Positions 18,575-27,617 of a stretch of 64,000 nucleotides of DNA are shown piece after piece. The position numbers and the translations under genes are program-made. The stretch comes from Geothrix sp. 21YS21S-2 (GTDB lineage: Bacteria > Acidobacteriota > Holophagae > Holophagales > Holophagaceae). Numbering within the stretch: the stretch's first letter is position 1; every line of letters starts with the position of its first letter. Below the pieces are notes generated by a model. It ran no database searches. It was not told where the DNA came from and was given only the letters and a program-made list of their open reading frames with translations. The stretch lies in assembly GCF_030846775.1 (NCBI RefSeq), contig NZ_CP132910.1, positions 2,576,001 through 2,640,000 on the forward strand, written 5' to 3'.

Positions 18575-19261
18575 CTAGTCCACGTTCAATCGGTAGCCGA
18601 TGCTGGGCTCCGTGAGGAGGTACCGCGGCCGGGTCGGATCGGGTTCGATCTTCCGGCGGAGCGTCCCCATGTAGATCCGCAGGTAGTGCGTCTGGCCCTC
18701 CCCGGTGGGGCCCCACACGTCGTTGAGGAGCTGGGCGTGGGTGACCACCTTCCCGGCCCGGCGGGCGAGGGCCTCCAGGAGCCGGTACTCCAGCGGCGTC
18801 AGCTTGACCGGCACGGCGTCCATGGCCACCTCCCGCTTCTCCAGGTCCAGGCACAGGGACCCGACCCGAAGGAGCGGCGTCTCCCGCCCGGACCCGGCGG
18901 CGTGCCGAAGGGCGACGCGGATGCGCGCCAGCAGCTCGGCGGCGCCGAACGGCTTGGTGAGGTAGTCGTCCGCCCCCAGGTCCAGGGCGCGGACCTTGTC
19001 CGTCTCCTGGTTGCGCGCCGAGATGATCAGGATGGGCTTGCGGCTCCAGTCGCGCAGTTCCCTCAGCACCTCCAGCCCGTCCCGGTCGGGCAGGCCCAGA
19101 TCCAGCAGGATGATGTCCGGGTTGTAGCTGCGCGCCAGGAGGATGCCCTCGGCCCCGGTGGAGGCCACATCCACCTGGTAGCCCTGGGTGGAGAGGGTGG
19201 GCACCAGGAAGCGCCGCAGGGGCGCCTCGTCCTCGATGATCAGGATCAGGGGCTGCGTCAC
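18575..19261 (-). CDS. kdpE: KdpE-like OmpR-family response regulator
   Basis: A 228-residue two-domain regulator. The receiver (1-120) has acidic-pocket residues EDE near the N-terminus, phospho-acceptor Asp54 (IILLDLGLPD) and the conserved Lys in YLTKPF. The C-terminal winged helix ends with YLRIYMGTLRRKIE and the YRL segment of OmpR/PhoB proteins; the GVGYR-type turn reads SIGYRL. KdpE identity rests on the paired KdpD-like kinase and on close overall similarity (for example TPLEYRLLEALARRAGKVVTH). In the family it activates kdpFABC, the high-affinity potassium pump, at low K+. It starts with GTG overlapping the kdpD stop in a GTGA tetranucleotide. Confidence 0.88.
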   Translation of the reverse strand: MTQPLILIIEDEAPLRRFLVPTLSTQGYQVDVASTGAEGILLARSYNPDIILLDLGLPDRDGLEVLRELRDWSRKPILIISARNQETDKVRALDLGADDYLTKPFGAAELLARIRVALRHAAGSGRETPLLRVGSLCLDLEKREVAMDAVPVKLTPLEYRLLEALARRAGKVVTHAQLLNDVWGPTGEGQTHYLRIYMGTLRRKIEPDPTRPRYLLTEPSIGYRLNVD

Positions 19262-21213
19262 GGGGCGGGCTCCGGCGGCACGGGTTCAGGGTCAGGCAGC
19301 AGGGGGGGAGGGCCGTCCTGGGGCAGGCTGACGCGGAACCGGGCCCCGCCGCCCTCCTGGTCCTCGACCCAGATCCGGCCTCCGTGGGCCTTCACGATGG
19401 CGTCGCAGATGGCCAGCCCCAGGCCCGCGCCGCCGTCCCGGAGCTGGCCGGGCATGCGGAAGAACTTGTCGAAGATCCGCGCCTGGTATTCGGCCGGGAC
19501 GCCGGGGCCCCGGTCCGACACCGCCAGTTCCATGGAATCCGGCGCCGCCCAGGCCTCCAGCAGCACCTCGCCGTCCCCGGCGTGGAGCCGGGCGTTGACG
19601 AGGAGGTTCTGGAGCACCTGCTCCATCAGCCCCCCGTCCAGGGGCACCGGGGGCAGGTCCGCGGGCAGGAGGACGCGCACCGGCACCGGCCCCTGGCGCT
19701 CCAGGCGCCCGATGGTCGAACCCACCACCTCGTCCAGGGGCTGCCATTCCTTGCGCACCCGGATGATCCCGCTCTCGAGCCGGGTGAGGTCCAGGAGGTT
19801 GCCCAGGAGGCGCGACAGGCGCTCGCTCTCCTCCCGGATCATCATCAGCAGGTCGCGCCGGGAGGCCTCGGTCAGGGCCTCCTCGGGCAGGAGCAGGCTC
19901 GTGGCCGCGCCCTGGATGGCCGCCAGCGGCGTCCTCAGGTCGTGGGAGACCGCCCCCAGCAGGGTGCTGCGCATGCGCTCGGTCTCGTTCTCCATGCGGA
20001 CGCTGTGGGCGGTCTCCACGGCCCGGATCCGCTCCAGGGCCAGCGAGCCCTGCACGGCGAAGGCCTGGAGGAGGCCCCAGCGCTCCTGGGGCACGCGGCC
20101 CCCGGAGGCCAGGCGTATCTGGAGGAGGCCCTCGGTGCCGCCGGTGCCCGCGAGGGGCACGAAGGAGCAGGGCGGTTCGAAGAAGGGCTCCAGGGGATCC
20201 TCGCGGGCGACGGCGGCGCTGAATTCCGGCAGGAGCCCGGAGGGCGGCGCGCAGGGCGGTGCGTCGCCGCCCCCGGGCAGGCGGGTCCAGAGGTCCCCCT
20301 CCGCCGGCAGGAGCACCCAGGCCTCGGCCTGGAAGAGGCTCCGCAGGCGCCGGACCAGGACCCCGGCCACCTCCTGGACCGTGGAGCAGCGGGCCAGTCC
20401 CCGCCCCAGGAGCATGAGCAGAACGGTCTCCGCCTCCCGGCGCCGGCCCAGGCGGGTCTCCTGGCGCAGCTGGCCCACCAGGTCCACCAGGGCCTGGGCG
20501 CCCAGGACGGTGGCCGCGAAGGCCATGAAGCGGGGCCAGCCGTCCACCGGCACCATACCGGAGGCCCGGTTGAAGAAGAGACCGTAGACGAGGAAGGAGG
20601 CCAGGGTGGCCGCCGCTCCCACGACCCGGCCCCAGCGGTGGAGAATGAAGGCCAGGGCCAGGGCGAAGACCGCCGGCACCGCGGGGAAGCCGAGCACCAC
20701 CGCGAGCGCCGCGGCGAAGAGGCCGGCCATCGTGAGGATCACCGCCAGGGCCCCGGCGATGCCCACCAGGTCTCCGAGGTTCCTCCAGGCGAAGTCCACC
20801 GGCGGGGCGGAGTCCAGCGGCAGCGGCAGGATGCGCACGTCCAGGTTGCGCCCGAGCATCTCCTTGGCCCGGGAGCTCTCCAGGCGGTCCCAGGGACCCC
20901 GGGCCCGGGTCACGCCCATGATGATGAGCGAAGGCGCGCGCTTGCGGGCCAGCATGAGGAGGCCGGCCACCACGGTGGGCCCCTTCAGCCAGATGACCTC
21001 GGCGCCCAGCTCGTGGGCCTCCTCCAGCCAGACCCGGGCCTGGTCGGCCTCCTCGGGGGTCTCCCACCCCGGCACCTCCACGTGGGCCACCACCCAGGGC
21101 CGGCCCTGCTCCCGCGCCATGCGGAACCCGGCATGCACCAGCCGCAGGCTCCGCGCGTCCGAGCCCAGGGCCACCACGATGGGGCCGGAGGCGGGGCTGG
21201 GATCGGAGGTCAC
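19258..21213 (-). CDS. kdpD: KdpD-like sensor histidine kinase lacking the N-terminal KdpD domain
   Basis: About 651 residues from GTG 21213, chosen for the AGGAG nine bases upstream; ATG 21246 would add 11 residues but has its GGAG twelve bases away. Order: a UspA-like domain (about 10-130), four close membrane helices of the DUF4118 type (about 145-235, with GLFFNRASG), a GAF-like linker, HisKA with His424 in AVSHDLRTPLAAIQ, and HATPase_c. E. coli KdpD is near 894 residues; the missing part is the N-terminal KdpD domain with its Walker-type ATP site. Family role: sensing K+ limitation and phosphorylating KdpE. No kdpFABC lies within 2.5 kb, so the target operon is elsewhere or the pair has another role. 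Confidence 0.85.
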   Translation of the reverse strand: MTSDPSPASGPIVVALGSDARSLRLVHAGFRMAREQGRPWVVAHVEVPGWETPEEADQARVWLEEAHELGAEVIWLKGPTVVAGLLMLARKRAPSLIIMGVTRARGPWDRLESSRAKEMLGRNLDVRILPLPLDSAPPVDFAWRNLGDLVGIAGALAVILTMAGLFAAALAVVLGFPAVPAVFALALAFILHRWGRVVGAAATLASFLVYGLFFNRASGMVPVDGWPRFMAFAATVLGAQALVDLVGQLRQETRLGRRREAETVLLMLLGRGLARCSTVQEVAGVLVRRLRSLFQAEAWVLLPAEGDLWTRLPGGGDAPPCAPPSGLLPEFSAAVAREDPLEPFFEPPCSFVPLAGTGGTEGLLQIRLASGGRVPQERWGLLQAFAVQGSLALERIRAVETAHSVRMENETERMRSTLLGAVSHDLRTPLAAIQGAATSLLLPEEALTEASRRDLLMMIREESERLSRLLGNLLDLTRLESGIIRVRKEWQPLDEVVGSTIGRLERQGPVPVRVLLPADLPPVPLDGGLMEQVLQNLLVNARLHAGDGEVLLEAWAAPDSMELAVSDRGPGVPAEYQARIFDKFFRMPGQLRDGGAGLGLAICDAIVKAHGGRIWVEDQEGGGARFRVSLPQDGPPPLLPDPEPVPPEPAP

Positions 21214-21246
21214 GGGAGGGTTCTCCTGGGCGGCGGGTCTGCCCAT

Positions 21247-22186
21247 GATGTCACAAAGCTCCAGAGGACCCGGGGCCTGCCGTCGGGCGTCCCGGGGGGA
21301 ACGTAACCCGGGCCGCCGCCGGGTGTCCGAGGTACGAATCCAGGCGCATCCTGCCTCGGGGAGATTCCGGCAGGAGGTGTGGACATGGATTTAAATTGGA
21401 TCTTAATAAATGCAATCGGCCACCAAGCACCCGTGGCGATGCATGCTGAAGGTCGAATCTAAAAATTGATAATATTTTGTTTATCATTTTGAGATCACCC
21501 GCTGGATACTATTCGAAAACAGCCGTAATGCGTACCATCCCAGCGCCTCTGCGAATCCCCAGCGCCTCTGCGTTTGATTCCTTCCGAGGTGGTTGCCGTC
21601 CGCCCATTCGGGGCGCCGCTTGCCCCTGGTAAACCCTTAAACGCAGAGGCGCAGAGGATTCGCTGAGGCGCTGAAAAAGAATGCCACCGAAAGGAACCGG
21701 CACATCGATGACCGTCCTGACCCACCCTGCCGCCCCCATATGCACCCCCGGTTTCCCACAATGCGGCCAGGCCACAGAACCTTGCTGAATAATGATTTTC
21801 ATTGGCCATGAAATTTTTAACTCATCCTCCACCCTTTGCACCGCCGATCCGGAATTAAGATTTGAAATTCAGTAAAACTCCGCGCGCAGATAAAATTCCA
21901 TTTACGGAATCCGGCCCTCCGGGCGCCGGAGGAATTGAGCAGGAACAATGTGATTTCCCTCACAGCAATCAGGGCTGTGGTGGCCTAGGGGACACTTTTT
22001 TACGCAATCTTTATACCCGAGAAGCCGGTCTTCATATCAACGTCTTTATGTCCTCATCCACTCCGCAGGGAAGGCCCTGCACTTGGGGAGCGCGCCTGCC
22101 GCGCCTCCTGGCCGGGCCCTGCCCTGGACCCTCCCCTTACGCGCCATTCCAACCCCTTTTCCCCATCCCTTTCCCAAGGAGGTCAC
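21247..22186. other. Long intergenic region between divergent kdpD and amt
   Basis: About 940 bases without a convincing gene. It holds the kdpD start region, an AT-rich patch (21385-21500) with a small dyad (TGATAA at 21467, TTATCA at 21481), the palindromic repeat at 21542-21672, and the amt leader. An open frame runs from 21862 into the porin frame, but it has no ribosome site, crosses amt out of frame and looks accidental. I found no sigma-54 type GG-N10-GC element before amt. Confidence 0.6.
21542..21672. repeat. Palindromic intergenic repeat with CGCAGAGGCGCAGAGG-type arms
   Basis: Two 34-base arms (21542-21575 and 21639-21672) are inverted copies with three mismatches, separated by 63 bases. 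Each arm contains repeated AGCGCCTCTGCG-like units; the left arm has two exact 12-base copies seven bases apart. The spacer holds a smaller GGGGC/GCCCC dyad. The look is of a dispersed, MITE- or REP-like palindromic element, not of a gene or CRISPR. No transposase accompanies it and only one copy is seen in this window. Confidence 0.75.
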
Positions 22187-23431
22187 GTGTTACCTCAGAT
22201 CAACACTGGCAACACAGGATTCATGATCCTTTGCGCCAGCCTCGTCATGCTCATGACCCCGGGCCTGGCGTTCTTCTACGGCGGGCTCTGCGCCCGCAAG
22301 AACGTGCTCGGCATCATGATCCAGAGCTTCGTGTCCATGGGCTGGACCACCGTGCTGTGGTTCACCTTCGGCTACTCCATGTGCTTCGGCCCCTCCGTGC
22401 ACGGGATCATCGGCAACCCCTTCACCCACGCCTTCCTCAAGGGCATCACCCTCCACAGCCTCTACCAGGGCAACGTCGCGCTGGGCATCCCCACCTTCGT
22501 CCACGTGGCCTACCAGATGATGTTCGCCATCATCACCCCGGCGCTCATCACCGGCGCCTTCGCGAACCGCGTGACCTTCAAGGCCTACATGTGGTTCCTC
22601 ACGGCCTGGCTGATCTTCGTGTACTTCCCCTTCTGCCACATGGTCTGGCATCCCGACGGCATCCTGGCCCAGTGGGGCGTCCTGGACTACGCCGGCGGCA
22701 TCGTCGTGCACAACACCGCGGGCATCGCGGCCCTGGCCTCGGTCCTCTACGTGGGCAAGCGCAAGGTCGTCGACAGCATCCCCCACAGCATCCCCCTCGT
22801 GGCGCTCGGCACCGGCCTCCTGTGGTTCGGCTGGTACGGCTTCAACGCCGGCAGCGAGTTCCAGGTGGACTCCGTCACCACCTCGGCCTTCATCAACACC
22901 GACGTGGCCGCCTCCTTCGCCGCCGTCACCTGGCTCGTGGTCGAATGGATGAACGCCAAGCAGCCCAAGTTCCTCGGCCTCCTCACGGGCGCCGTCGCGG
23001 GCCTGGCCACCATCACCCCCGCCGCGGGCTACGTGTCGCCGGCCACCGCCGCGCTCATCGGCATCCTCTCCGGCGTGATCTGCTACTACGCCGTCGCCCT
23101 CAAGAACCGCCTGGGCTGGGACGACGCGCTCGACGTGTGGGGCGTGCACGGCGTGGGCGGCTTCATCGGCATCATCTTCCTGGGGATGTTCGCGGACAAG
23201 TCCTGGAACCCCGCCATCGTCACCAACGGCCTGCTCACCGGCGGCGGCACGAGCTTCTTCTTCAAGCAGCTGGCGGCCGTGGCCATCTCCAGCGCCTGGG
23301 CCTTCGTGTTCACCTATGGCATGCTCTGGATCATCGACCGCATCACCAAGGTGAAGGTCGAGGACGGCGTCGAGGAGTCCGGCCTGGACATGGGTCTCCA
23401 CGGCGAAGTGGCCTACACGGACGCGCTCTAG
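22187..23431 (+). CDS. amt: Ammonium transporter (Amt/MEP/Rh family)
   Basis: A 414-residue inner-membrane channel with eleven predicted helices that admits ammonium for assimilation. The conserved pore residues are present: Asp168 (LDYAGG), twin histidines His175 (GGIVVHNTAG) and His321 (WGVHGVGGF), and the entry signature GLAFFYGGL. The start is GTG with a near-perfect AAGGAGG five bases upstream. No Sec-type signal peptide precedes the first helix, as in many Amt proteins outside enterobacteria. No glnK/glnB regulator follows; instead an outer-membrane porin is next, 113 bp downstream. Confidence 0.95.
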   Translation: MLPQINTGNTGFMILCASLVMLMTPGLAFFYGGLCARKNVLGIMIQSFVSMGWTTVLWFTFGYSMCFGPSVHGIIGNPFTHAFLKGITLHSLYQGNVALGIPTFVHVAYQMMFAIITPALITGAFANRVTFKAYMWFLTAWLIFVYFPFCHMVWHPDGILAQWGVLDYAGGIVVHNTAGIAALASVLYVGKRKVVDSIPHSIPLVALGTGLLWFGWYGFNAGSEFQVDSVTTSAFINTDVAASFAAVTWLVVEWMNAKQPKFLGLLTGAVAGLATITPAAGYVSPATAALIGILSGVICYYAVALKNRLGWDDALDVWGVHGVGGFIGIIFLGMFADKSWNPAIVTNGLLTGGGTSFFFKQLAAVAISSAWAFVFTYGMLWIIDRITKVKVEDGVEESGLDMGLHGEVAYTDAL

Positions 23432-23544
23432 GCTTTGACGAAACGTTGACTCCGGGGCCCCCAGGGGCCCTGGCTGGAATCCAGGGCGGGAGGGCGCGGC
23501 GCCGACGCACCCCCGCCCTTCCTTCTCCCCCACCTGGAGCCGTC

Positions 23545-24681
23545 ATGCGCACGCGCATCACCTTTGCCCTCATCGCCTCCCTGGCCCTTGCCGCCCAGAC
23601 CCCTCCCGCCTCCGCGGGCCCCGCTGTCAAATGGCGGGGCGCCGTGTGGGCCTCCGGCGCGGCCTCGGACCGCCAGACCCCGGACGGCGCCCTCTTCCTG
23701 CGCACCGTGGACGCGGGCGGGGGCCAGCTGTCCCTGGACGGCCTGCAGGTGGGCGCGGACGTGACCCTCCCCGACGGCTTCGGCCTGAAGTTCACGATCC
23801 TGGGAGGCCAGACCGGGAAGTTCCTGAACGCCATCACCGCCGTCTCGGGCACCACGCCCGCGGAAACCGGGTCCCTGGCCTGGCCCGAGGCCATGGTCAC
23901 CTGGAGCGGCGGGAACGAGACGCTCAAGTTCGGGCGGATGTACACGGCCATCGGCATGGAGGTCCTGGACGCCACCCTGAACGTGCCCGCCACCCGGGGC
24001 ATTCTCTTCACGTACGCCATCCCCTGCGCCCAGGTCGGCCTGAACTGGCACCACGCCTTCAGCGGCTCCTGGAGTTCGGACGTGTGGGTCTTCAACGGCG
24101 AGGACCGGGTGCAGGACAACAACCGCGGCAAGACCGCGGGTGTGGGCCTCACCTACAATCACGGCGGCGCCGCGGACAGGTTCGCCACCCTCATGGCCTT
24201 CTCCGGGGCCGAACAGGACGGCCTGGGCGCCGCGGCCGTCAGGGGCGCCGAAGGCCGCAAGCGCACGCGGGTCTCCTTCGCGGGCCAGTGGGTCTGGGGC
24301 GCCACCACCCTCCAGTGGGAGGCCGAGAACGGGCGCGAGGACCTGCCTTCCGGCGACAAGGCCAGCTGGACGGGCTTCGGGGCCATCTGCAAGTACCCGT
24401 TCAACGACCGCTGGAGCGCCTACGGCCGCCTGGAGACCCTCCGGGACGACACGGGCATCCGCCTGGGCGCGGACGCCACGGTGGCCAGGGCCATCGCCCT
24501 GGACCCCTCGGCCAACCTCACCGCCCACTCCGGCTCCCTGGGCGTGGAACGCCGGTGGCATGCCACCTTCACGCGCCTCGAGGTCCGGCGGGACAGCCTG
24601 AACAGGGACGTCAAGGACCGGGACGGGAAGATCTTCCGGGACGCCACCAGCCTCACCTGGAGTCTTGGCACCAGCTTCTGA
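23545..24681 (+). CDS. Outer-membrane beta-barrel porin next to amt (BBP2-like)
   Basis: A 378-residue protein with a signal peptide (MRTRITFALIASLALAAQ) and a body of alternating amphipathic strands that ends in Phe (SLGTSF), as expected of a barrel inserted by the Bam complex. It resembles the OmpL-like putative beta-barrel porin-2 group. The start at 23545 fits a TGGAG ribosome site; the frame is open upstream but lacks a signal. Its place directly after amt suggests that it carries ammonium or another small nitrogen source across the outer membrane. That role is inference from position only. Confidence 0.8.
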   Translation: MRTRITFALIASLALAAQTPPASAGPAVKWRGAVWASGAASDRQTPDGALFLRTVDAGGGQLSLDGLQVGADVTLPDGFGLKFTILGGQTGKFLNAITAVSGTTPAETGSLAWPEAMVTWSGGNETLKFGRMYTAIGMEVLDATLNVPATRGILFTYAIPCAQVGLNWHHAFSGSWSSDVWVFNGEDRVQDNNRGKTAGVGLTYNHGGAADRFATLMAFSGAEQDGLGAAAVRGAEGRKRTRVSFAGQWVWGATTLQWEAENGREDLPSGDKASWTGFGAICKYPFNDRWSAYGRLETLRDDTGIRLGADATVARAIALDPSANLTAHSGSLGVERRWHATFTRLEVRRDSLNRDVKDRDGKIFRDATSLTWSLGTSF

Positions 24682-24810
24682 TTGACGATCCGGCAACTTT
24701 TCCCCCGCGGACCCCGGCGCTCTCCGACGGTTTCGCGGGGGAAGCCGCGTACGGATTGCCGGAACGGAAAACCGCCGCCTCCGTCCCCCAAACCCTTCCC
24801 ATGGATAAGG

Positions 24811-24839
24811 TTAGACATTCCCTTGACTCTCGCTAGAAT
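24811..24839 (+). promoter_or_regulatory. Candidate sigma-70 promoter of the glcDEF-like operon
   Basis: TTAGAC (24811-24816), a 17-bp spacer and TAGAAT (24834-24839), 82 bases before the start at 24922. Spacing is ideal and the region is locally AT-richer than its flanks. Confidence 0.5.
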
Positions 24840-24921
24840 CGGGCAGCCCAATCCAGAACCTACAGCGTGCCAATGCATCCCGAGGCCCCCCGCCTGCGGG
24901 AGCAACCAGGGAGTGTGAGCG

Positions 24922-26319
24922 ATGAGCGAGCAGGCCTTCATCCGGGATCTCAGGGAGATCGTAGGCGGATCCAACGTGCTGGCGTCCAGCGTGGACCTCC
25001 AGCTCTACCAGTACGACGGCTACCTCGAGGAACATCGCCCCGAGGCGGTGGTCTTCGTGCAGTCCACCGAGGAGGTGGCCAAGGTGGTCCAGTGCTGCAA
25101 CCGCCACGGCAGGCCCTTCGTGCCCCGGGGCGGGGGCACCAACCTCACCGGCGGCACCATCCCCTTCGGGGGCGGCGCGGTCATCGAGATGATCCGCATG
25201 AACCGCCTCCTGGAGATCGACATCCCGAACCTGCGGGCCCGGGTCCAGCCGGGAATGTTCAACCTGGAGCTGGGCAACGCCCTGGCGCCCCTGGGCTACC
25301 AGTTCATCCCCGACCCCGCGAGCCAGAAGGCCGCCACCCTGGGCGGCAACGTGGCCGAGAACGCAGGCGGGCCCCACTGCTTCAAGTACGGCGTCACCTC
25401 CAACCACGTGCTGGGCCTCACGGTGGTCCTCCCCGACGGCCGCGTGGAGAAGCTGGGCGGCAAGGCCGCGGACATCCCGGGCTTCGACCTCACGGGCCTG
25501 TTCGTGGGCAGCGAGGGGACCCTGGGCATCTGCACCGAGGTGCTCGTGAAAGTCGTGCGCCAGACCGAGTCCGTCAAGACGCTCCTGGCCATCTACGACA
25601 GCATCGAGGAGGGCAGCGAGACGGTGTCGGCCATCGTGGCCGCGGGCATGGTCCCCGCCACCCTGGAGATGATGGACCAGCTCGTCATCCACGCCGTGGA
25701 GGCGTCCCTGCACTGCGGCCTGCCCATGGACTGCGCGACCCTCCTGCTCATCGAGGTGGACGGGCTCCGGGACGACCTCGAGTCGCAGGCCGCGGCCATC
25801 AGCGACCTGTGCAGGGCCCACGGCGCCCGCGAAGTGCGGGTGGCCAAGGACGACGCGGAGCGGGCCCTGCTCTGGGCCGGGCGCCGGGGGGCCTTCGGCG
25901 CCGTGGCGCGCCTCGCGCCCAGCTTCCTGGTGTGCGACGGCACGGTGCCCCGCACCGCACTGCCCCAGGTGCTGAAGAAGGTCTCGCAGGTGGCCGCCAA
26001 GTACGACCTGCGCATCCCGAACGTCTTCCACGCCGGCGACGGCAACCTGCACCCCCTCATCCTCTTCGATTGGCGGGACGCGGACATGAAGGCCCGGGTC
26101 CTCAAGGCCGGGATGGAGATCCTGTCCCTCTGCGCGGAGCTGGGCGGCACCATCAGCGGCGAGCACGGCGTGGGCCTCGAGAAGCTGGACGCCATGCGCC
26201 TGGTGATGAGCGAGGCCGACATCCAGGCCCAGCGGCGGGTCAAGACGACCTTCGACCCCGCCAACCTGGCCAACCCCGGGAAGATCTTCCCGGCCAAGGA
26301 GGTGGCTTGTGAACGCTGA
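24922..26319 (+). CDS. glcD: FAD-dependent 2-hydroxyacid oxidase, GlcD-type subunit
   Basis: A 465-residue flavoprotein of the VAO/PCMH family, the catalytic subunit of glycolate (or D-lactate) oxidase. It carries the FAD-binding boxes PRGGGTNLTGG and GGNVAENAGGPHC, and the C-terminal domain with HAGDGNLHPL and GEHGVGLEK, which hold catalytic-site histidines in this family. It oxidises a 2-hydroxyacid to the 2-oxoacid and passes electrons through the iron-sulfur subunit to the membrane pool. GAGTGTGAGCG precedes the ATG. It is first in a three-gene operon with the E and F subunits; the E start lies 11 bases inside this gene's end. Glycolate versus D-lactate cannot be decided here. Confidence 0.92.
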   Translation: MSEQAFIRDLREIVGGSNVLASSVDLQLYQYDGYLEEHRPEAVVFVQSTEEVAKVVQCCNRHGRPFVPRGGGTNLTGGTIPFGGGAVIEMIRMNRLLEIDIPNLRARVQPGMFNLELGNALAPLGYQFIPDPASQKAATLGGNVAENAGGPHCFKYGVTSNHVLGLTVVLPDGRVEKLGGKAADIPGFDLTGLFVGSEGTLGICTEVLVKVVRQTESVKTLLAIYDSIEEGSETVSAIVAAGMVPATLEMMDQLVIHAVEASLHCGLPMDCATLLLIEVDGLRDDLESQAAAISDLCRAHGAREVRVAKDDAERALLWAGRRGAFGAVARLAPSFLVCDGTVPRTALPQVLKKVSQVAAKYDLRIPNVFHAGDGNLHPLILFDWRDADMKARVLKAGMEILSLCAELGGTISGEHGVGLEKLDAMRLVMSEADIQAQRRVKTTFDPANLANPGKIFPAKEVACER

Positions 26320-27616
26320 ACTGCGCTCCCGGCTCGAATCCATCGTCGGCCCGGGCCTCGTGTACGGCCCCGGCGAACCCGTGGACGGCGTCAGGCCCAC
26401 CCTCGCCGTGCGCCCCGGCACCCAGGACGAAGTGTCGGCCGTGGTCCGCGCCTGCGCCGAGGCCGGCGCCGCCATGATCCCCCTGGGGGGCGGCACCTCC
26501 CTGGGGCTGGGCAACCCGCCGGCCCGGGCCGACGTCCTGGTTCACCTGGACCGCCTGGACCGGGTGGTGGAATGGGATCCCGCCAACCTCTGCATCAGCG
26601 CCGAGGCCGGCATGCGCCTTGAGGCCCTCCAGGCCCTGGTCGCCAAGGACCGCACGGTCCTGCCCCTGGACCCGCCGGGCCTGCGCCGCGTCACACTGGG
26701 GGGCATGGTCGCGGCCAACCCGAGCGGCCCCTGCCGGCTCCAGTACGGCACCGTGCGGGACTGGGTATTGGGCATGCGCGTGGTGCTCCCCGACGGCGAG
26801 CGCATCCACTGCGGCGGCCGCGTCATCAAGAACGTCTCGGGCTACGACATGAACAAGCTCTTCATCCGCAGCCTGGGCTGCCTGGGGATCATCACCGAGG
26901 TGACCTTCAAGCTCCTGCCCATGCCCGCGCGCCGCGCGGCCGTCATCGGCCGCTTCCCCGACGCCGCCACCGCCTGGGCGGTGGTGGGCCGGACCCTGGC
27001 CTCCTTCCTCCTGCCCGAGGCCCTGGAATTCCTGAATGTCGAGGCCGCCCAGCTCCTCGGGGGTCCCCCGGGCACCTGCGTCCTGGCGGTCTCCCTGTCG
27101 GGCAGCTCCGAGACGGTGGACCGGCAGGTGCGGGACTTCACCGGCTTCTTCCAGGATGGCGGCGGCACCGCCGACGTCCTGCAGGAGGCCGCGGCCTCGC
27201 GGGCCTGGGAAGGCATCCGGGACCTGCTCGAGGGCGCCTACGACCCCATCCTCTGCCGCATCGCCGTGCCCCTTTCCGCCACCCCGGCCCTGGTGGCCGC
27301 GGCGGAGGGGATGGCCCGGGAGGCCGGGCTGAAAGCGGTGGTCACGGCCCATGCGGCCACCGGTGTCCTCCGCGTCCTGCTGGCCCCCGGCGCCGACCCG
27401 CATCCGGGCGAGGCCCTGATGGTCCTGGAGGGCCTGCGCAGGGAGGCGGAGGCTGCGGAAGGCAGCCTGGTCCTGGAGGCGGCCCCCCGGTCCCTGAAGG
27501 CCCGGTTCGACGCCTGGGGAACCCCCCCGGGGGGAGTGGACATGATGAAGAGGCTCAAGACTGAATTCGACCCCCTGGGGATCTGCAACCCCGGGCGCTT
27601 CGTGGCCGGGATCTGA
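26309..27616 (+). CDS. glcE: FAD-binding GlcE-type subunit of the 2-hydroxyacid oxidase
   Basis: A 435-residue second flavoprotein-like subunit. It has the same FAD-binding PCMH core (PLGGGTSLGLGNPP, LGGMVAANPSGP) and the GGRVIKNVSGYDMNKL segment typical of GlcE, and it ends in the CNPGRF motif of the VAO C-terminus. GlcE is required for glycolate oxidase activity in the family. It begins with GTG inside the end of glcD (11-base overlap) and is followed after one base by the iron-sulfur subunit, which indicates tight translational coupling. Confidence 0.9.
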   Translation: MNAELRSRLESIVGPGLVYGPGEPVDGVRPTLAVRPGTQDEVSAVVRACAEAGAAMIPLGGGTSLGLGNPPARADVLVHLDRLDRVVEWDPANLCISAEAGMRLEALQALVAKDRTVLPLDPPGLRRVTLGGMVAANPSGPCRLQYGTVRDWVLGMRVVLPDGERIHCGGRVIKNVSGYDMNKLFIRSLGCLGIITEVTFKLLPMPARRAAVIGRFPDAATAWAVVGRTLASFLLPEALEFLNVEAAQLLGGPPGTCVLAVSLSGSSETVDRQVRDFTGFFQDGGGTADVLQEAAASRAWEGIRDLLEGAYDPILCRIAVPLSATPALVAAAEGMAREAGLKAVVTAHAATGVLRVLLAPGADPHPGEALMVLEGLRREAEAAEGSLVLEAAPRSLKARFDAWGTPPGGVDMMKRLKTEFDPLGICNPGRFVAGI

Positions 27617-27617
27617 C

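Noticed and set aside
21700-22186. Possible sigma-54 promoter for amt
   Set aside because: No GG-N10-GC element with proper context was found in the leader.
21862-23544. Upstream extension of the porin reading frame across amt
   Set aside because: It crosses the well-supported amt gene out of frame. The porin signal peptide sets the start at 23545.
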